Below, one piece after another: positions 34,078 through 43,281 of a DNA stretch of 64,000 bases (position 1 is the stretch's first letter; every line of letters begins with the position of its first letter). Source of the stretch: Salinispora fenicalii (GTDB lineage Bacteria > Actinomycetota > Actinomycetes > Mycobacteriales > Micromonosporaceae); contig NZ_AZWQ01000009.1 in the NCBI RefSeq assembly GCF_000514815.1, positions 224,299 to 288,298 on the forward strand. The letters run 5' to 3'. The notes beneath the pieces were generated by a model, which was not told the DNA's origin, did not search any database, and saw only the letters and a program-made list of their open reading frames with translations. Both the position numbers and the translations under genes were made by a program.

Positions 34078-34863
34078 TCAGCGTCGGTTACGAGCCCGTC
34101 CTGGTCTGCGTGCCCCACTGGCCCGCTCGGCGCGCCACCAGCGGTGGATGAGCACCGCGCTGGCGATCAGACCGAGCCCGGCCGGTGCGGCGGCGAACCA
34201 GTTGACCCCACCGGGCGAGGTAACCGCGGCGCCGACGGCGGCGTATCCGAAGGCGGTCGGCGCGGAGGCGACGACGCTGCCGACGAGGAATGGCACCACC
34301 CGCGCCCCGGTGGTGCCGTAGCCGTAGCTGACCAGGCCGAAGCCGGCGATCGGCAGCAGTCGTACGGTAACGACACCGAGCACGTTCTGCCGGGTGAACC
34401 AGCCGTCCAGCCGGGCGAGACGACCGCGGATCCGGTCGGCGACGAACTCCCGACCGAGGAGCCGACCGACCGTGAAGCCGATGGCGGCTGCCAGCAGCGC
34501 CGCGCCGAGTGCGTACGCGGCCCCTTCCACGGCGCCGAAGACGGCACCGGCGGCCAGGGTGATGAAGGTGCGGGGAACCAGCGCAACGAGCAGGAGCGCT
34601 CCGCCACCGACCGCCGTGACCGGGGCGTATCCGCCCAACTGGTCGGCGAGCTGGGGTAGGCCGGTCGGGTCCGGGCGGGGAACCACGAGCAGCGCCACCC
34701 CAAACCCGGCGAGCAGGAGAATTAGCAGACCGAACCGGCCGGCCGCCGAGTCCGCCCGCCGCCACCAGCGGGGCTGAACCGCGGCGGGCTGCCAGCGGTG
34801 GGGGGTGCCCGGATCGTGGTGGCCGCCGCGGGGGGTGGTGTCGCGGCGGCCGTCGTGGTTCAC
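34078..34863 (-). CDS. TVP38/TMEM64 (VTT/DedA-like) membrane protein
   Basis: Integral membrane protein of 261 residues of the SNARE-associated/VTT family. After a polar N-terminus it has about five hydrophobic stretches, with the family core LVALVPRTFITLAAGAVFGA, LAAAIGFTVGRLLGREFVAD and TVRLLPIAGFGLVSYGYGTT. A scramblase or transport role is suspected for this superfamily, but not known here. It overlaps gatD by 4 nt and is probably cotranscribed with murT-gatD. The C-terminus ends in a basic tail. Confidence 0.85.
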   Translation of the reverse strand: MNHDGRRDTTPRGGHHDPGTPHRWQPAAVQPRWWRRADSAAGRFGLLILLLAGFGVALLVVPRPDPTGLPQLADQLGGYAPVTAVGGGALLLVALVPRTFITLAAGAVFGAVEGAAYALGAALLAAAIGFTVGRLLGREFVADRIRGRLARLDGWFTRQNVLGVVTVRLLPIAGFGLVSYGYGTTGARVVPFLVGSVVASAPTAFGYAAVGAAVTSPGGVNWFAAAPAGLGLIASAVLIHRWWRAERASGARRPGRARNRR

Positions 34864-35579
34864 GACCGGGCGGCGGCCGCTGCGGCGTGGCGTTCGGCGC
34901 GGAGCAGGTCCGACCAGGTGTCGTCCAGCGGGGGGAGCTGGTTGACGCCGACCGCCCAGCGCAGCAGCAGGTCGGCCAGGGCCGGATTACGAGCCAGGGC
35001 TGGTCCGTGCGAGTAGGTGCCGAGCAGCTTGCCCCGCCAGGCCCCTTCGGTCCGGGTGTCGTTACCGATCCCAGCGGTCACCTGGGCCAGCGGTGACACA
35101 CCTGGGCCAAGGTGGGTACGCCCACCGTGGTTCTCGAAACCGGACAGGGGCGGCAGCCCCAGTCGTGGGTCGATGTTGCCGGCCAGTTCGCCGATGGCGC
35201 GGGTAGGACCCCGGTCCGAGGAGAGGTCCAGCAGCTCCAGCCCGGCGTACTTGGTGCCCTTGGCGAAGAATGAGGTGCCGAGGAGCTGGTAGCCGGCGCA
35301 GACGCCGAAGACCACCGAGCCCCGCGCGACGGCGCGGTGCAGGCCCCCGTCGGCGATGAGCCGCTGCGCCCCGAGCGCCTGGGGACCGTCTTCACCGCCG
35401 CCGACCAGATAGAGATCGGCGGTGGCGGGCAGCGGTTGGTCGGACCGGACCTCCAGCACCTCGACCGGGTAGCCGCGCCGCTGGGCGCGGCTGGCCAGGA
35501 TGAGTGCGTTGCCCCGGTCACCGTAGGTGGAGAGCAGATCCGGGTAGACCCAGACGATGCGCAGGCTGTCAGAGAACAC
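34860..35579 (-). CDS. gatD: Lipid II isoglutaminyl synthase, glutamine amidotransferase subunit
   Basis: CobB/CobQ-like class I glutaminase of 239 residues that supplies ammonia to MurT for amidating D-Glu of lipid II. The nucleophile Cys is in VVFGVCAGYQLLG (about 92-104) and the catalytic His in LLGTYSHGPALARNPALAD (about 187-205). It begins with IVWVYPDLLSTYGDRGN, typical of GatD. The GTG start lies inside the 3' end of murT (11-nt overlap), so the two subunits are coupled. Confidence 0.92.
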   Translation of the reverse strand: MFSDSLRIVWVYPDLLSTYGDRGNALILASRAQRRGYPVEVLEVRSDQPLPATADLYLVGGGEDGPQALGAQRLIADGGLHRAVARGSVVFGVCAGYQLLGTSFFAKGTKYAGLELLDLSSDRGPTRAIGELAGNIDPRLGLPPLSGFENHGGRTHLGPGVSPLAQVTAGIGNDTRTEGAWRGKLLGTYSHGPALARNPALADLLLRWAVGVNQLPPLDDTWSDLLRAERHAAAAAARS

Positions 35580-36816
35580 GGTCCAACTCCGCTCGGATGT
35601 CCTGGAACGCGGTGTAGTTCGCGATGACCTCCAGTCGGCCTGGCGGGACCGACTGGATCGCCTCGGTGAAGGTGCGTACGTGCTGGAACGGCACGTTGTT
35701 CACGTCGAGTCGGACGGCCAGGTCGAACGCTCGGTCGCCGGTGATGAGCACCTGCCGACCCCGCAGGGGGCTGAAGTCGACGTCAAAGAGCCAAGAGGTG
35801 TCCAGCCCGTCCGGATCGCGGGCGTTGATGGACAGCAGTGTCGGCGCCTCGTCGGCCATGTCGAACGCCTCCAGCCAGCTGGCCGGGTTCTTCGCCAGCA
35901 GCAGGCGGATCAGCCGTCCGTCTCGCTCGACCTGTGCGTACCGGCCGGCGATCGAGGTGACTGAGCCGAGCTGGAGTACGGCGTCAACCGGCCGTACGCC
36001 GAATTCGGCCGCGACGGCGAGGGCGGTGGCGGCGTTACCGAGATTGACTGTCCCCGGGAGTTGGAGCTGGACCTTGTGCCAGGCGCCGGTCGGGTCGATC
36101 ACGCCGTCGTCCTCGACGGACCACTGCGGCTGCGGCCGGCGTAGCGGGCAGCCGGTGCACCACCACTGGTTGTCCTGCCGGGCGATGGTCGAGCCGCACT
36201 CGGGGCAGACCCAGGAGTCGTCGTGCCAGCGTTGGCCGGCGCTGAACCAGACGACCTGGGGTGGGGTGATGCGCTGGTCGTGATTGGTCGGCGGGCTGGC
36301 GGCCCAGACCACCATCGGGTCGTCGGCGTTGGCGATGACCCGCAGCTCCGGGTGGCGGATCAGCGCCGCGCGCCAGAGCTGCGCCATCATGGCGACCTCC
36401 CGGGCCCGGTCCAGCTGGTCGCGGGAGAGGTTGAGGAGCGCCACCACGTGGGCATCGGTGGCGTCCAGTACCTGCGCGAGGTAGTGCTCGTCCACCTCGA
36501 GCACCGCGTACGGGGTGCTGCCGGCCTTGGCGAGCGCCGAGGTGTGCCCGGTGGGCATGTTCGCGCCGAACGAATTGGTGGCGACCTTGCCGAGCACGCC
36601 GACCGCGGCGGTGGCGAGTCGGGTGGTCGTGGTTTTGCCGTTCGTGCCGGAGATCAGGGCGATGGCGCGGCCTGCGGCGAGGTGCGCGAGGAGCTCCGGG
36701 TCGATTTTGAGGCCGATCCAACCACCGATGACCGAGCCGTCCCCGCGGCCCGCGGCCCGCGACAGGGCCGCGGCGGTCCGCGACACAGAGCTGGCCACCT
36801 TCGCCCGTAGGGGCAT
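35569..36816 (-). CDS. murT: Lipid II isoglutaminyl synthase, Mur ligase-like subunit
   Basis: Mur ligase-family protein of 415 residues (with a C-terminal DUF1727 domain) that amidates the D-Glu of lipid II with ammonia from GatD. The ATP loop is ALISGTNGKTTTTRLATAAV (about 54-73). A four-Cys zinc ribbon (CPECG and CTGCP, about 205-227) is characteristic of MurT. The ATG at 36816 gives the family-like start MPLRAKVASS; a GTG at 36831 adds five residues. It is divergent from mraZ, so amidation genes flank the dcw cluster. Confidence 0.92.
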   Translation of the reverse strand: MPLRAKVASSVSRTAAALSRAAGRGDGSVIGGWIGLKIDPELLAHLAAGRAIALISGTNGKTTTTRLATAAVGVLGKVATNSFGANMPTGHTSALAKAGSTPYAVLEVDEHYLAQVLDATDAHVVALLNLSRDQLDRAREVAMMAQLWRAALIRHPELRVIANADDPMVVWAASPPTNHDQRITPPQVVWFSAGQRWHDDSWVCPECGSTIARQDNQWWCTGCPLRRPQPQWSVEDDGVIDPTGAWHKVQLQLPGTVNLGNAATALAVAAEFGVRPVDAVLQLGSVTSIAGRYAQVERDGRLIRLLLAKNPASWLEAFDMADEAPTLLSINARDPDGLDTSWLFDVDFSPLRGRQVLITGDRAFDLAVRLDVNNVPFQHVRTFTEAIQSVPPGRLEVIANYTAFQDIRAELDRVL

Positions 36817-37052
36817 TCTCGCGTCCGTCACGCGAGCGAGGTTACTCCACCCGGGGGCTCCCCAGATCGCTGCTGGCGGTGAACGCTTCGGCTCGTTGCC
36901 CGGGGCAGCCGAGTGGATCGGGCGTGGGGAGTGGGTCCGATCTATGTCGGACAGTGGACGGTTCCCCGGCCGCCGGCGCCCTCCACTCCGCTCCACCCGC
37001 TTTGACGTGCGGTTTTGGCGGGGCGGGAGCCGCGCCACGCGGGCGATTCTGG

Positions 37053-37084
37053 TTGCGGGTGGAGGGAAGTGGAGTAGAGTGGGG
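37053..37084 (+). promoter_or_regulatory. mraZ promoter with three GTGG repeats (MraZ-box candidate)
   Basis: GTGG begins at 37059, 37069 and 37079, exactly 10 bp apart, each followed by A or G. They overlap a promoter with TTGCGG (37053-37058) and TAGAGT (37075-37080) at 16 nt spacing. MraZ is known to bind short direct repeats in its own promoter, so autoregulation is likely. Confidence 0.6.
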
Positions 37085-37167
37085 CCCGATGGTGCGGCCG
37101 GGAGGGCCCACCGGCCCGGGGGTCAGCGGCGCCGCGAAGCCGCTTGAAGGGCGAGGGGGTTTGGGCC

Positions 37168-37596
37168 GTGTTTCTCGGCACCCACACTCCACGCCTGGAC
37201 GACAAGGGCCGGCTGATTCTTCCGGCGAAGTTCCGGGACGAGCTGGCGGGGGGTGTCGTGATTACCAAAGGGCAGGAGCGTTGCCTCTACGTCTTCCCGA
37301 CGCCGGAGTTCCAGCGCATCGCGGATCAGTTACGCGCGCAGCCGATGACGCACAAGGCGGCCCGGGCCTACAGCCGGGTCTTCTTCGCCAGCGCGCACGA
37401 CGAGGTCCCTGACAAACAGGGGCGGGTGACAATCCCGGGTCACCTGCGGGAGTACGCCGCACTCGACCGAGATCTGGTGGTGATCGGCGCGCACACCCGG
37501 GTGGAGATTTGGGACCGGGTCGCCTGGGAGAGCTACCTCGCCGAGAGCGAAGACGAATTCGCTGACATCGAGGAGGGGGTGCTGCCTGGTCTGTAG
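37168..37596 (+). CDS. mraZ: Transcriptional regulator MraZ
   Basis: MraZ of 142 residues, with two AbrB-like swapped-hairpin repeats: [20 protein letters not shown] at the N-terminus and [20 protein letters not shown] in the second half. It regulates the dcw cluster through repeats in its own promoter. The GTG at 37168 gives the standard family start; AGGGGG lies about 9 nt upstream. A TTG at 37144 is in frame but would add a non-family extension. First gene of the dcw cluster; 206 nt separate it from rsmH. Confidence 0.93.
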   Translation: MFLGTHTPRLDDKGRLILPAKFRDELAGGVVITKGQERCLYVFPTPEFQRIADQLRAQPMTHKAARAYSRVFFASAHDEVPDKQGRVTIPGHLREYAALDRDLVVIGAHTRVEIWDRVAWESYLAESEDEFADIEEGVLPGL

Positions 37597-37802
37597 GCGC
37601 GACGGCGCCTGGGCGTACTGCGAGATCTCCAGCCGCTTTCGAGTTCCTGGCATCCCTTCCCCGGTGCCAGGCGCGCGATCCGATCGGGGGCCGTTGCCGG
37701 AAGGCCGGCGGGAGCGGATGGGGATCTGGTGGTACGACGGCGGGGGCGCCGTCCGACGACAGGCACGGCACGACAGACGGGACGGAACCAGTGGGGGGCG
37801 AC

Positions 37803-38909
37803 ATGGGGGAGCTTCGTGGCGCGCACGTGCCGGTGCTGCTTGAGCGCTGTCTTGAGCTGTTGGCTCCCGCGCTGGACCGGACGGGTCAGACGGTCTACGT
37901 CGATGCCACGCTGGGGCTGGGCGGGCATGCCGAGGCGATCCTGACGGCACATCCGCAGACCACGCTGGTGGGGCTGGACCGGGACACCGAGGCGCTGGCG
38001 CATGCCCGCGTACGACTGGCTCGCTTCGCTGACCGAATCCACCTGGAGCACGCTGTCTACGACGAGTTGCCCGAGGTGCTTGATCGGCTCGGTCTTCCAA
38101 TGGTGGACGGGATCCTCTTCGACCTCGGAGTCTCCTCGTTGCAGCTGGACGCGCCCGACCGCGGGTTCGCCTACGCGCAGGACGCCCCGTTGGACATGCG
38201 GATGGACCAGAGTCGGGGGGTGACCGCCGAAGAGGTGGTCAATTCCTATTCGCATCCGGAGCTGGCCCGGGTGCTGCGGGTCTACGGCGAGGAGAAGTTC
38301 GCGCCGCGGATCGCCACGGCGATTATTCGGGAGCGGGACCGGGCCCCGATCACCTCGTCGGCGCGGCTGGCCGAGTTGGTCCGGCAGGCCATCCCCGCGC
38401 CCGCCCGGCGCACCGGCGGTCATCCGGCAAAGCGAACCTTTCAGGCGCTACGGATCGAAGTGAACCGAGAGTTGGCGGCGCTGGAGACGGCGCTGCCGGC
38501 GGCGCTCGACCGGCTCACGATCGAGGGCCGGATGGTGGTCCTGTCCTATCACTCATTGGAGGACCGGCTCACCAAAGTGGCCCTCGCGGACCGGGTTCGC
38601 AGCAAGGGTCCGATCGACCTTCCGGTCGAGCTACCCGGGACCGGCCCGACCTTCCGGCTTCTCAGTCGGGGGGCGGAGCTGCCGGGCGAGGCGGAGGTCG
38701 CGATTAACCCACGGTCCGCCTCGGTGCGGCTGCGGGCTGCCGAACGGCTCGACCCGACCATGCAGCAGCGCCAACGTACCGACCGCGAACGGTACCGGCG
38801 ACGGGTCCGAGGGATGCACCAACCGGGGACGGGGTCGGCCGTGCGGCGGCCGGCCTCGGGGGATGACGGGACAGGGACGGATGACGAGGGGGAGGGACAT
38901 GACGAATAA
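37803..38909 (+). CDS. rsmH: 16S rRNA (cytosine1402-N4)-methyltransferase
   Basis: RsmH/MraW of 368 residues, methylating N4 of C1402 in 16S rRNA with SAM. Motifs are [28 protein letters not shown] (SAM motif I, about 37-51), [22 protein letters not shown] and [17 protein letters not shown] with [10 protein letters not shown]. The ATG at 37803 is preferred over the GTG at 37791 because GGGGGG sits at proper spacing before it. The C-terminal tail (about 320-368) is charged and low-complexity. It overlaps the ftsL-like gene by 11 nt. Confidence 0.94.
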   Translation: MGELRGAHVPVLLERCLELLAPALDRTGQTVYVDATLGLGGHAEAILTAHPQTTLVGLDRDTEALAHARVRLARFADRIHLEHAVYDELPEVLDRLGLPMVDGILFDLGVSSLQLDAPDRGFAYAQDAPLDMRMDQSRGVTAEEVVNSYSHPELARVLRVYGEEKFAPRIATAIIRERDRAPITSSARLAELVRQAIPAPARRTGGHPAKRTFQALRIEVNRELAALETALPAALDRLTIEGRMVVLSYHSLEDRLTKVALADRVRSKGPIDLPVELPGTGPTFRLLSRGAELPGEAEVAINPRSASVRLRAAERLDPTMQQRQRTDRERYRRRVRGMHQPGTGSAVRRPASGDDGTGTDDEGEGHDE

Positions 38910-39489
38910 CAAGCGCGACCGCCGGAATGGGGCTGGCGACGGGCAGCGCACACCGCGGTCGGGGGGCCGGATCGCGGCGGAGCGGGCCACGCGCACCAAC
39001 ACCCGGACGCTGCCGGCGGGGCGGACAGGGGCGACCCGCGCGCGGGACACGCGTGCGTTCCCGACTCAGGGCACCGCGGCGCTGCGCCCGAACGCGCGGA
39101 CTGTCAGCACCCGAACGACCCGGCTGCGGGTAGCGCCACCGGCTCCGGTATCGGTGCCGCGCGCACCGTTTGCCGCGTTGGTCGTGGTACTGGTGGTCGG
39201 CGGAGTGCTCGGCATCCTGATGGTCAACACTAAGATCAACGAGAACGCGATTCGGCTGTCTCAACTCCAGGACGAGCAGACCACTCTCAACCTGCAGCAG
39301 CAGCAGCTGAACCAGCAGATCACCGAGGCGAAGGCGCCGGGCAATCTGCTCGATGCCGCCCGCAAGCTTGGCCTTGTCGAGCTCGAGCCGGGCTACATCC
39401 AGCTTCCCGACGGTGGCGCGGCCATTCATGTGCCGCAGCCGGGCAGCGGGCCATCGTCGGGGGCCGGCCAGCCGGCTACCGGGGGGTAG
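38899..39489 (+). CDS. FtsL-like septum protein
   Basis: Bitopic protein of 196 residues in the ftsL position. A long basic cytoplasmic region (about 1-85) precedes one membrane helix ([19 protein letters not shown], about 89-107) and a coiled-coil stretch ([20 protein letters not shown]), then the short Pro/Gly-rich tail. This layout matches actinobacterial FtsL (Rv2164c-like), which joins FtsQ and FtsB at the septum. The ATG is preceded by GGGGGAGGGA. Confidence 0.85.
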   Translation: MTNNKRDRRNGAGDGQRTPRSGGRIAAERATRTNTRTLPAGRTGATRARDTRAFPTQGTAALRPNARTVSTRTTRLRVAPPAPVSVPRAPFAALVVVLVVGGVLGILMVNTKINENAIRLSQLQDEQTTLNLQQQQLNQQITEAKAPGNLLDAARKLGLVELEPGYIQLPDGGAAIHVPQPGSGPSSGAGQPATGG

Positions 39490-39491
39490 TC

Positions 39492-41645
39492 GTGCCGCCG
39501 AGATCGGAGGAGCCGCGCCGGGACGCCAAGGGGTCCCGGCGCGGCCCGTCCCGCGCCGATAGTTCAGCCGATCCCCGCCCGGCAGAGTCGGGTGGTGGCA
39601 TCTCCGGCGCCCGGGCCTACACCCCCCGCGGCCGCAGCATCGGCGAGCAGCGGTTAGGGGAGGCCCGCGCCGGTCGCGCCGAGCCGCGCCGGACACCGCG
39701 AGGAGATGGCGGTCGCTCCGGTGACCCGTTCCGTCCGGCACTCCAGGTGCTCAGTGGTGGGCGGGCCGGTGCGACGCGGCGGGCGAACCCGCCGCGTCGC
39801 ACCTCCGTGGTGCGCACCGTGCCCCGGCATCCACCGGCGGAGGAGCCACCGCCGCGGCGACGCCCGCCGCGACCAACCTCAGCCCGGCCGACGCGACGCC
39901 GCCGGTCGAGGCCACCCCGCCTGGCCGACCCCGGCCGCCGGCTGCGGCTCGGCACCGCGCTGGTGCTGACCCTGTTCACCGTCATCGGTATTCGGCTCGT
40001 CGTGCTGCAGGTCGTGGAGAATCCGGACTACGCCGGTGCCGGAATTGACGACCGGCTGAAAGTCGTGGTTCTGCCGGCACCTCGTGGCACGATCCGAGAC
40101 CGGGACGGCGAGGTGCTGGCGCATAGTGTCGAGGCTCGGTATGTCTTCGCCGACCCGACCCTGATCGACGACCCGGTGAGTACCGCGCAGGCACTCGCCG
40201 AGCCGCTCGGTATCCCGGCGGCGGAGCTCGCCGACCAGATGCGGAAACGCAAGCAGCCCAACGGCAACGAACTGCAGTTCGCATACCTCAAACGGGGGGT
40301 GGACGTTGACCGGGCCGAGCAGATCGAGGCTCTTGGGCTGGCGGGAATCGGCGTCCGCCGCGATGAGCGACGGGAGGTCCCCGGTGGAGACCTGGCCGCC
40401 AACCTGATCGGCTTCACCAGCCCGGAGATGGTCGGCCTGGAGGGGCTCGAGGCCGGCTATGACGAGGTGCTCACCGGCAAGGACGGTCTGGAACGTTACG
40501 AGGCGGGGTGGGGCGCGCAGATCCCTGGGGGCTTCAGCGAGACGACCGAGGCGAAACCGGGCAGCTCGCTGTGCCTCACCCTCGACCGGGACCTGCAATA
40601 CATGGTCCAGGCCAAGCTGGCCCAGGCGATGGAAGCGGTCAACGGCTCGACCGCCACCGCGGTCGTCCTGGAGGTGGGCACCAGCGAGGTGCTGGCCCAG
40701 GCCTCCTATCCCACCTACAACGTCGCGAACCGGCTCGACAGTGACCCGGCCGACCGGGACGACGTGGCGACCGCGTTCGTGGTCGAACCGGGGTCGGTGC
40801 ACAAGGCGATCACGTTCGGCGCTGCCCTCCAGGAGGGCGTGATCACCCCGCAGACGGCGTTCCCGGTGGCGAACAGCGTACTCAAGGGCGACACGCGTAT
40901 CTCTGACACGCACCCGGTGAACGGCCGCACCATGAGCATCCCCGGGATGCTCGCCTTCTCCTCCAACGTCGGCACCATCGAGGTCGCCGACCGGCTCGGC
41001 CCGGACCGGCTCATCGACTACCAGAAGCGCTTCGGGCTGGGTAAGCCGACCGGTGTCGGGTTGCTCGGCGAGGCGAGCGGCGCGGTGCTGCCCGCCGACG
41101 AGTGGAGCGACTCGTCGCATGGGTCGGTGCCGATCGGGCACAGTGTGGACACCACCGCGATCCAGATGGCTGCCGCGTACGCGACCATCGCCAACGACGG
41201 CACGTACGTCGCGCCACGGTTGATGAAGGAGATCATCGGGCCGGGGGGAGAGCGGACAACGCCGGAGGCGCCGACGACCCGGGAGGTGCTGACCCCGGAG
41301 ACCGCCGCCGAGCTGCGTACCGCCTTGGAGGCGGTGACCACCGTTGACGGCGCGACCGGTCGGGCCGCGGCGATCTCCGGCTACCGGGTGGCCGGGAAGA
41401 CCGGCACGGGCGCGCGGCTGGTAAACGGGCAGAAGCAGCCCGGCGACGTGGCGGCGTTCGTCGGGATGGCCCCGGCCGAGAAGCCCCGCTTCGTGATTGC
41501 TGTCTTCGCCCACACTCCCGACGGTGGGGGCGGCAGCGACATCGCGGCACCGGTCTTCGCCGACATGATGCGGTTCACCCTGCAGCACTATCAGGTACCG
41601 CCGTCGAAGGTCCCGCCACCCAACTTTGACGTCTTTCCCCGCTGA
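39492..41645 (+). CDS. ftsI: Class B penicillin-binding protein FtsI (PBP3)
   Basis: Septal transpeptidase of 717 residues. A long Arg/Pro-rich cytoplasmic tail (about 1-150) precedes a single membrane helix (LGTALVLTLFTVIGIRLVVL). The dimerisation domain starts at APRGTIRDRDGEVLAHSV. Active-site motifs are S435-V-H-K in VEPGSVHKAITFGAAL, SSN at 490-492 (FSSNVGTIEVAD) and K636-T-G in VAGKTGTGARLVNG. The long N-terminal extension exceeds that of most FtsI proteins. GTG start, 2 nt after the ftsL-like stop. Confidence 0.94.
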   Translation: MPPRSEEPRRDAKGSRRGPSRADSSADPRPAESGGGISGARAYTPRGRSIGEQRLGEARAGRAEPRRTPRGDGGRSGDPFRPALQVLSGGRAGATRRANPPRRTSVVRTVPRHPPAEEPPPRRRPPRPTSARPTRRRRSRPPRLADPGRRLRLGTALVLTLFTVIGIRLVVLQVVENPDYAGAGIDDRLKVVVLPAPRGTIRDRDGEVLAHSVEARYVFADPTLIDDPVSTAQALAEPLGIPAAELADQMRKRKQPNGNELQFAYLKRGVDVDRAEQIEALGLAGIGVRRDERREVPGGDLAANLIGFTSPEMVGLEGLEAGYDEVLTGKDGLERYEAGWGAQIPGGFSETTEAKPGSSLCLTLDRDLQYMVQAKLAQAMEAVNGSTATAVVLEVGTSEVLAQASYPTYNVANRLDSDPADRDDVATAFVVEPGSVHKAITFGAALQEGVITPQTAFPVANSVLKGDTRISDTHPVNGRTMSIPGMLAFSSNVGTIEVADRLGPDRLIDYQKRFGLGKPTGVGLLGEASGAVLPADEWSDSSHGSVPIGHSVDTTAIQMAAAYATIANDGTYVAPRLMKEIIGPGGERTTPEAPTTREVLTPETAAELRTALEAVTTVDGATGRAAAISGYRVAGKTGTGARLVNGQKQPGDVAAFVGMAPAEKPRFVIAVFAHTPDGGGGSDIAAPVFADMMRFTLQHYQVPPSKVPPPNFDVFPR

Positions 41646-41736
41646 CCAGCGTAGACGGGACATCATCGGTGCGTGCCGACGAACCACCGGGGCGGCTGTG
41701 TGGCCGGAACCGGACGACCGGGTAGGGTCTGACGCC

Positions 41737-43281
41737 GTGTCCGGCAATCCTCGCCCTCGTAGCGTGACCGGAATCCGGCTCGGTAACCTCGCTGCTCGGC
41801 TCGCCGCCGAGTGCGGTGCGGACGCCGTTGACCTCCGGTCCGGTCCAACGGAACCGACGGTCACCGGGGTGACACACGCCAGCCAGGAGGTCCGCCCCGG
41901 CGACCTGTACGCGGCCCTGCCCGGTGCCCGGCGGCACGGTGCCGAGTTCGTCTCGGCCGCGGCCCAGGCTGGTGCGGTGGCGGTGTTGACCGACCCGGAT
42001 GGCGCGGCGGCGACGGCGGAAGCCGGTCTGCCCATGCTGGTGGTGCCGGACCCGCGGGCCGTGCTGGGGGACCTGGCCAGTGTGGTGTACGGCGACCCGA
42101 CCGCCGGGTTGACGGTGATCGGGGTGACCGGCACCGCGGGTAAGACCTCGACGGCGTACCTGGTCGAGTCGGGGCTGCGGGCGGCCGGGCACACCACCGG
42201 TCTGATCGGCACCGTGGAGACCCGCCTCGGTGACCTGGTGATCGACAGTGTCCGGACCACGCCCGAGGCGACCGACCTGCATGCCATGCTCGCCGCTGCC
42301 CGAGAGCGCGGCGTCACCGCCGTGGTGATGGAGGTGTCCAGCCACGCCCTGGCCATGGGGCGGGTCGGTGGCGTCCGGTTCACCGTCGGCGGATACACCA
42401 ACTTCGGCTCCGACCACCTCGACTTCCACGCCGACTCCGCGGACTACTTCGCCGCCAAGGCGAAGCTCTTCGACGGCCGCTGCGAGGCGGAGGTGCTCAA
42501 CTACGACGACCCGGCGCTGATCCCGCTGCGTCGACCCGCCACCGTGAGCTACTCCGCGGCCGGCGACCACTGCGCCACCTGGTGGGCCGACGAGGTCGGT
42601 GGCGAGGGGTACGCGCAGCGCTTCACCCTGCACGGCCCGGACGGGTTGACCCTGTCCGCCGGAGTGGCCCTGCCCGGTCGGCACAACGTCGCCAACGCCT
42701 TGCTCGCCGTCGCCGTGCTGGTGGCGGCGGGGGTGGAGCCGCGGCACGCCGTAGCGGGGGTGGACGACTGCGGCGGCGTTCCCGGTCGGCTGGAGCTGGT
42801 GCCGTCCCCCGGCCCGGTGCGCGGCGTCGTCGACTACGCCCACAAGACCGATGCGATCGTCGCCGTGTTGGCCGCCCTGCGGGAGTTCAGCACCGGGCGG
42901 CTGATCTGCCTACTTGGCGCCGGCGGTGACCGGGACCGGGGCAAGCGACCCCTGATGGGCGTCGCCGCCGCCCAGGGAGCGGATGTGGTGCTGGTGACCG
43001 ACGACAACCCGCGGACCGAGGATCCCGCCGAGATCCGGGCCGAGGTGCTCGCCGGCGTGCACCGGGCCGACACCGAGGTGCAGGTCCTGGAGGTGCCCGG
43101 TCGGCGTGCGGCCATCGCGGAGGCGGTCGAGCTCGCTGCGCCCGGGGACGTGGTGGCGCTGTTGGGTAAGGGGCACGAGCAAGGGCAGGAGGTTGGCGGG
43201 CAGATGCATCCCTTCGACGACCGCACCGAGCTGGCTGCCGCGCTGCGGGCGCGCTTCGGTGACCAGGCAGGGCAGCCGTGA
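41737..43281 (+). CDS. murE: UDP-MurNAc-tripeptide synthetase
   Basis: Mur ligase of 514 residues that adds the third amino acid to UDP-MurNAc-L-Ala-D-Glu. The ATP loop is GVTGTAGKTSTAYLVESG (about 129-146), and DDNPRTEDP carries the DNPR motif that selects meso-diaminopimelate over lysine. The frame is open from 41626, but that would overlap ftsI; the GTG at 41737 gives the family-like N-terminus (NPRPRSVTGIRLGNLAARLA). TAGGGT just upstream might be a -10, so a local promoter is possible. It overlaps murF by 4 nt. Confidence 0.93.
   Translation: MSGNPRPRSVTGIRLGNLAARLAAECGADAVDLRSGPTEPTVTGVTHASQEVRPGDLYAALPGARRHGAEFVSAAAQAGAVAVLTDPDGAAATAEAGLPMLVVPDPRAVLGDLASVVYGDPTAGLTVIGVTGTAGKTSTAYLVESGLRAAGHTTGLIGTVETRLGDLVIDSVRTTPEATDLHAMLAAARERGVTAVVMEVSSHALAMGRVGGVRFTVGGYTNFGSDHLDFHADSADYFAAKAKLFDGRCEAEVLNYDDPALIPLRRPATVSYSAAGDHCATWWADEVGGEGYAQRFTLHGPDGLTLSAGVALPGRHNVANALLAVAVLVAAGVEPRHAVAGVDDCGGVPGRLELVPSPGPVRGVVDYAHKTDAIVAVLAALREFSTGRLICLLGAGGDRDRGKRPLMGVAAAQGADVVLVTDDNPRTEDPAEIRAEVLAGVHRADTEVQVLEVPGRRAAIAEAVELAAPGDVVALLGKGHEQGQEVGGQMHPFDDRTELAAALRARFGDQAGQP

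Noticed and set aside
39879..42401. 840-codon open frame on the minus strand opposite ftsI and murE
   Set aside because: It lies antisense to two clear essential genes and its translation is Arg/Pro/Ser-rich with no family resemblance. It is a by-product of high GC content.
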